A stretch of 64,000 bases of DNA from Sphingobacterium prati (GTDB lineage Bacteria > Bacteroidota > Bacteroidia > Sphingobacteriales > Sphingobacteriaceae), in contig NZ_JABJWY010000038.1 of NCBI RefSeq assembly GCF_013167215.1, positions 62,001 to 126,000 of the forward strand, given 5' to 3'. Both the position numbers and the translations under genes were made by a program. This document shows, one piece after another, positions 61,211 to 64,000 of the stretch. The stretch's first letter is position 1, and every line of letters starts with the position of its first letter. The notes below the pieces were generated by a model that was not told the origin of the DNA, searched no databases, and was given only the letters and a program-made list of their open reading frames with translations.

Positions 61211-61246
61211 AAAAAGGCCCTGCTCAAATCTGAGCAGGGCCTTTTT
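61211..61246 (-). terminator. Terminator of the small barrel gene at 61263
   Basis: A perfect 16-bp stem (AAAAAGGCCCTGCTCA and its complement) with loop AATC, T-rich on the minus strand. Confidence 0.93.
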
Positions 61247-61262
61247 TTATAATTCTTTTATA

Positions 61263-61739
61263 CTATCTCAATGTATATTTAATACCGAAAGTGAAAGTTG
61301 AAGCATCGAAATCATTGCCATGATTCAATCTCCAGTCTGGTTTCCAGTCTGCGTGAAATCCGATAGGGGCAGCAGGGATTTTAAATTCCAAACCCAATTG
61401 TGGTCTCAAACCAACAAGCGTCATATCGTCATTTCCAGCATCAAGAAATGTCAATTGCGCACCAATACCTGCATACCATCCTAGTCCATTTACACCACGG
61501 AATGGTCTAGCATATTGATAGTCAGCACCTACAGCAACAACGTTGTCATCAAACATCACTTGCGCTTGACCATTGTTTGTTCCGCCAAAAGATTGCTTGT
61601 ATTGAACCCCCCACAGGTCACCACCAGTACCATCAAAAACAACACCGATAGCAGCGCGTTGTGGTGATTGTGCTTTTGCTTCGTTCGCGCCGAAAGCTAA
61701 TGCTGCAACAGCAGCTAATGAGAGTAATGTCTTTTTCAT
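61263..61739 (-). CDS. Small outer-membrane beta-barrel protein, paralogue B
   Basis: A 158-residue protein with signal peptide MKKTLLSLAAVAALAFGANEAKA and mature start at Gln24. The mature part is Gly-rich, alternates in beta-barrel fashion (GADYQYARPF, GLGWYAGIGAQL) and ends in FTFGIKYTLR, a terminal aromatic/Arg pattern used by the Bam machinery. GLEFKIPAAPIGFHADWKP aligns with paralogue A at 26853. Function unknown. Its own terminator follows. Confidence 0.75.
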   Translation of the reverse strand: MKKTLLSLAAVAALAFGANEAKAQSPQRAAIGVVFDGTGGDLWGVQYKQSFGGTNNGQAQVMFDDNVVAVGADYQYARPFRGVNGLGWYAGIGAQLTFLDAGNDDMTLVGLRPQLGLEFKIPAAPIGFHADWKPDWRLNHGNDFDASTFTFGIKYTLR

Positions 61740-61920
61740 AATTATCTTTTCTTTATATTTTCATTAATTAAAATAACTTTTCGTGTTATCAAAAGCAAAT
61801 AGCTTGCCAAAAAAAATGCGCAACACACTAAAATAGACAATGGCAGCAATTCATAATTGTTCTAATTTGTCTATGGATTGTAATTTGTGTATTTTATTTT
61901 TTAATATTGCTTATTTTTCT

Positions 61921-61938
61921 TAAATTTGCCTGGCAAAT
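61921..61938 (+). promoter_or_regulatory. guaB -7 box overlapped by a palindrome
   Basis: TAAATTTG (61921-61928) matches TAnnTTTG, 33 bases before the ATG. ATTTGCC-T-GGCAAAT (61924-61938) is a perfect palindrome covering its right half and the expected transcript start, as a repressor operator would. Confidence 0.5.
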
Positions 61939-61961
61939 AGAAAACCCAATACATATTTGCC

Positions 61962-63437
61962 ATGCAATTAGATCCACAAAAATTCGTAGCAGAAGGTCTC
62001 ACTTACGATGACGTCTTATTAATTCCAGCTTATTCTGAAATTTTACCACGTGACGTTGATACGAGTACCGCACTGACAAAAAAAATCAAATTAAATATTC
62101 CATTGGTTTCAGCAGCAATGGATACGGTAACTGGTGCTGATTTAGCAATTGCGATCGCGCAAGCGGGCGGTATTGGTATGTTACATAAGAACATGACGAT
62201 TGCAGAACAAGCTGCTGAAGTACGCAAAGTGAAGCGTTCAGAAAGCGGTATGATCCAAGATCCGGTTACATTGTTAGCCTCTGCTACCGTTGGTGATGCC
62301 TTTAATATTATGAAGGAACATAAGATCGGAGGGATTCCAGTGGTCAATGAAAAAGGTCAATTAGTGGGTATCGTAACCAACCGTGATCTTCGTTTTCAAA
62401 AAGATATGCGCCGTCCGATCAATGAGCTCATGACAAAAGATAATCTTGTCGTTGCCCCCGAAGGAACGGATTTGGTGAAAGCGGAGGAAATTCTTCAGAA
62501 TGAGAAAATCGAAAAACTTCCAGTTGTCAACAATGAAGGAATTCTGAAGGGTTTAATCACCTTTAAGGATATCCAAAAATATAAGCATTATCCAAATGCA
62601 GCCAAAGATAGTCACGGTCGTTTATTGGTAGGAGCGGCGGTAGGCGTTACGCCAGATACCTTGGACCGCGTTGAAGCTTTGGTAAAAGCGGGCGTAGATG
62701 TTGTCACTATTGATACAGCACACGGACATTCTAAAGGCGTTATTGACAAATTGAAATTGGTGAAATCCACCTTTCCTGAATTGCAAGTGATTGTTGGGAA
62801 TATCGCAACCGGTGCAGCTGCAACGGCCTTGGCCGAAGCTGGTGCCGATGCCGTAAAAGTAGGTATCGGGCCTGGATCGATCTGTACAACCCGTATTATT
62901 GCTGGTGTAGGGGTTCCACAACTTTATGCGGTGTATGAAGTTGCTAAAGCGCTTAAGGGAACTGGAGTGCCATTGATCGCTGATGGTGGTATCAAACAAA
63001 CTGGTGATATCGCAAAGGCTATTGCTGCTGGAGCAAGCACAATTATGGCAGGTTCTTTATTTGCTGGAGTAGAAGAGGCTCCGGGCGAGACGATTATTTA
63101 CGAAGGCCGTAAATTTAAATCATATCGTGGTATGGGATCTATTGAAGCGATGGAAAAAGGTTCTAAGGACCGCTATTTCCAAGATGTAGAAGATGATATC
63201 AAAAAGTTGGTTCCAGAAGGAATTGTAGGGCGTGTTCCTTACAAAGGCACATTAGCTGAAGTCGTATATCAGTATATCGGTGGATTGCGTGCATCAATGG
63301 GTTATTGCGGTGCTGCTACAATTGAAAAACTACAGGAAGCCCAATTTGTTCGTATTACAGGTGCTGGCTTGAGGGAATCTCATCCACATAATATCTCTAT
63401 TACGAAAGAGTCTCCAAACTATAATAGTAGAAATTAA
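61962..63437 (+). CDS. guaB: IMP dehydrogenase
   Basis: A 491-residue IMPDH. The TIM barrel is interrupted near residues 95-215 by two CBS domains (DPVTLLASATVGDAFNIMKEHKIGGIPVV and a second copy). The catalytic Cys lies in GIGPGSICTTR near residue 307, and the flap has the Arg-Tyr pair in SKDRYFQ (~405). It oxidises IMP to XMP, the first committed step to GTP; CBS domains usually bind ATP or GTP. Own promoter and terminator. Confidence 0.98.
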   Translation: MQLDPQKFVAEGLTYDDVLLIPAYSEILPRDVDTSTALTKKIKLNIPLVSAAMDTVTGADLAIAIAQAGGIGMLHKNMTIAEQAAEVRKVKRSESGMIQDPVTLLASATVGDAFNIMKEHKIGGIPVVNEKGQLVGIVTNRDLRFQKDMRRPINELMTKDNLVVAPEGTDLVKAEEILQNEKIEKLPVVNNEGILKGLITFKDIQKYKHYPNAAKDSHGRLLVGAAVGVTPDTLDRVEALVKAGVDVVTIDTAHGHSKGVIDKLKLVKSTFPELQVIVGNIATGAAATALAEAGADAVKVGIGPGSICTTRIIAGVGVPQLYAVYEVAKALKGTGVPLIADGGIKQTGDIAKAIAAGASTIMAGSLFAGVEEAPGETIIYEGRKFKSYRGMGSIEAMEKGSKDRYFQDVEDDIKKLVPEGIVGRVPYKGTLAEVVYQYIGGLRASMGYCGAATIEKLQEAQFVRITGAGLRESHPHNISITKESPNYNSRN

Positions 63438-63452
63438 ACATAAGTGAATAGC

Positions 63453-63489
63453 AAAAAAATCCGATGATTTTGAATTGTCGGATTTTTTT
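63453..63489 (+). terminator. Terminator of guaB
   Basis: AAAAAAATCCGA, 13-base loop, TCGGATTTTTTT; 16 bases after the stop codon. Confidence 0.88.
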
Positions 63490-63570
63490 GTGCAAAAATA
63501 TTGGCGTGATAGCCCTAGTGATCGGGAGGAAATTTGTACTTTTATACCCTATTCTCAGGTTTTAAAATTT

Positions 63571-63576
63571 AAGGAG
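63571..63576 (+). promoter_or_regulatory. Shine-Dalgarno sequence of the UvrD/PcrA gene
   Basis: AAGGAG, five bases before the TTG start at 63582. A full-strength site, rare in this window, and it decides the start codon. Confidence 0.6.
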
Positions 63577-63581
63577 TTAAT

Positions 63582-64000
63582 TTGGATTATTTAGCGGGTT
63601 TAAACCCTTCACAACGAGGAGCCGTAGAGCAAACAGAAGGCCCTGTCATGATTGTTGCAGGTGCTGGTTCAGGAAAAACACGGGTGATTACTTATCGTGT
63701 CGCACATTTGATTCAAAAAGGCGTTGATCCATTCAATATCTTGGTATTGACATTTACGAATAAAGCGGCCAAGGAGATGCGCGCGCGTATTGTTTCTGTT
63801 GTAGGAAGCGAAGCGAAAAATATTTGGATGGGAACATTCCACTCCGTATTCGCAAAAATACTTCGGGTAGAAGCGGAAATGATAGGATACCCCCGGAATT
63901 TTACCATCTACGATACTGACGATACCAAAAGTTTGCTGCGTGCCATCCTAAAGGAGATGAACCTGGATGATAAATTATACAATGTCAATCATGTCTACGG
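63582..64000 (+). CDS. UvrD/PcrA-type superfamily 1 DNA helicase, 3' end outside window
   Basis: The first 139 codons of a helicase that continues past the window. With the TTG start the protein opens LNPSQRGAVEQTEGPVMI (Q motif), then VAGAGSGKTRVIT (Walker A, ~30), VLTFTNKAAKEMRARI (motif Ia) and WMGTFHSVFAKILR (motif Ib). These match UvrD/PcrA/Rep helicases, which unwind DNA 3' to 5' in repair and replication restart. A TTG is preferred because AAGGAG precedes it and no ATG fits before the Q motif. Which of the three subfamilies cannot be told from this part. Confidence 0.93.
   Translation, partial: MDYLAGLNPSQRGAVEQTEGPVMIVAGAGSGKTRVITYRVAHLIQKGVDPFNILVLTFTNKAAKEMRARIVSVVGSEAKNIWMGTFHSVFAKILRVEAEMIGYPRNFTIYDTDDTKSLLRAILKEMNLDDKLYNVNHVY

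Overview
This window looks like chromosomal core DNA from a member of the Bacteroidota, most likely family Sphingobacteriaceae (Sphingobacterium-like). The placement rests on fused proteins typical of the phylum (MurF-alanine racemase, SecD-SecF, E1alpha-E1beta ketoacid dehydrogenase, DAHP synthase-chorismate mutase, exonuclease-DnaE), on the rarity of Shine-Dalgarno sequences, and on many promoters of the Bacteroidota type (TTG/TTTG, about 17-21 bases, then TAnnTTTG). No phage, insertion sequence, integrase, CRISPR array or rRNA was seen. The genus is an inference; no database was searched.

Layout. 1-4,020: end of a GH144/glucoamylase-like gene, an OmpA-type lipoprotein and a chromate transporter. 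4,020-4,266: tRNA-Leu(TAA) and tRNA-Gly(GCC) on the minus strand with their own promoter. 4,294-10,348: recX, murF-alr, DUF502 protein, pirin, a degenerate LytS-like kinase and a HAD phosphatase. 10,775-15,637: dnaE and trxA. 15,694-16,206: a long intergenic stretch with a GGTAA pentamer repeated over 27 times, flanked by two terminators. 16,233-20,401: rpsF-rpsR-rplI and ligA-dapA. 20,530-30,851: envelope and lipid genes (LpxL-like acyltransferase, GT2, WbqC, two small outer-membrane barrels, YihY, acyl-CoA ligase), an M61 peptidase, a GlcNAc-kinase-like ATPase and a glutathione peroxidase. 30,916-39,389: serine hydrolase with LysR regulator, methyltransferase, NUDIX, an unrecognised protein, DEAD-box helicase and the fused BCKDH E1. 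39,528-45,201: aromatic amino acid genes pheA, DAHPS-CM, aroA, aroC plus a ROK kinase. 45,482-48,352: secreted nuclease, DMT transporter, YigZ, nucleoside phosphorylase. 48,378-54,116: mreB-mreC-mreD-mrdA-rodA. 54,565-61,739: NDH-2, a MarR-FNR-ferredoxin operon, secDF and a small barrel. 61,962-end: guaB and the start of a UvrD/PcrA helicase.

The strongest regulatory find is upstream of pheA on the minus strand: a Bacteroidota promoter, a 21-codon leader ORF in which 9 of residues 5-15 are Phe or Tyr, and a 19-bp terminator hairpin whose 5' arm can pair instead with the end of the leader ORF. This is the architecture of ribosome-mediated transcription attenuation. Other points of interest are the GGTAA array, a LytS-type kinase homologue in which the phospho-acceptor His and the N-box Asn are both replaced, a shared TGTAA-N6-TTACA palindrome in front of dnaE and trxA, a MarR operon whose -7 box sits between 12-base direct repeats, a 22-bp hairpin carrying the BCKDH stop codon in its loop, and a palindrome over the guaB -7 box.
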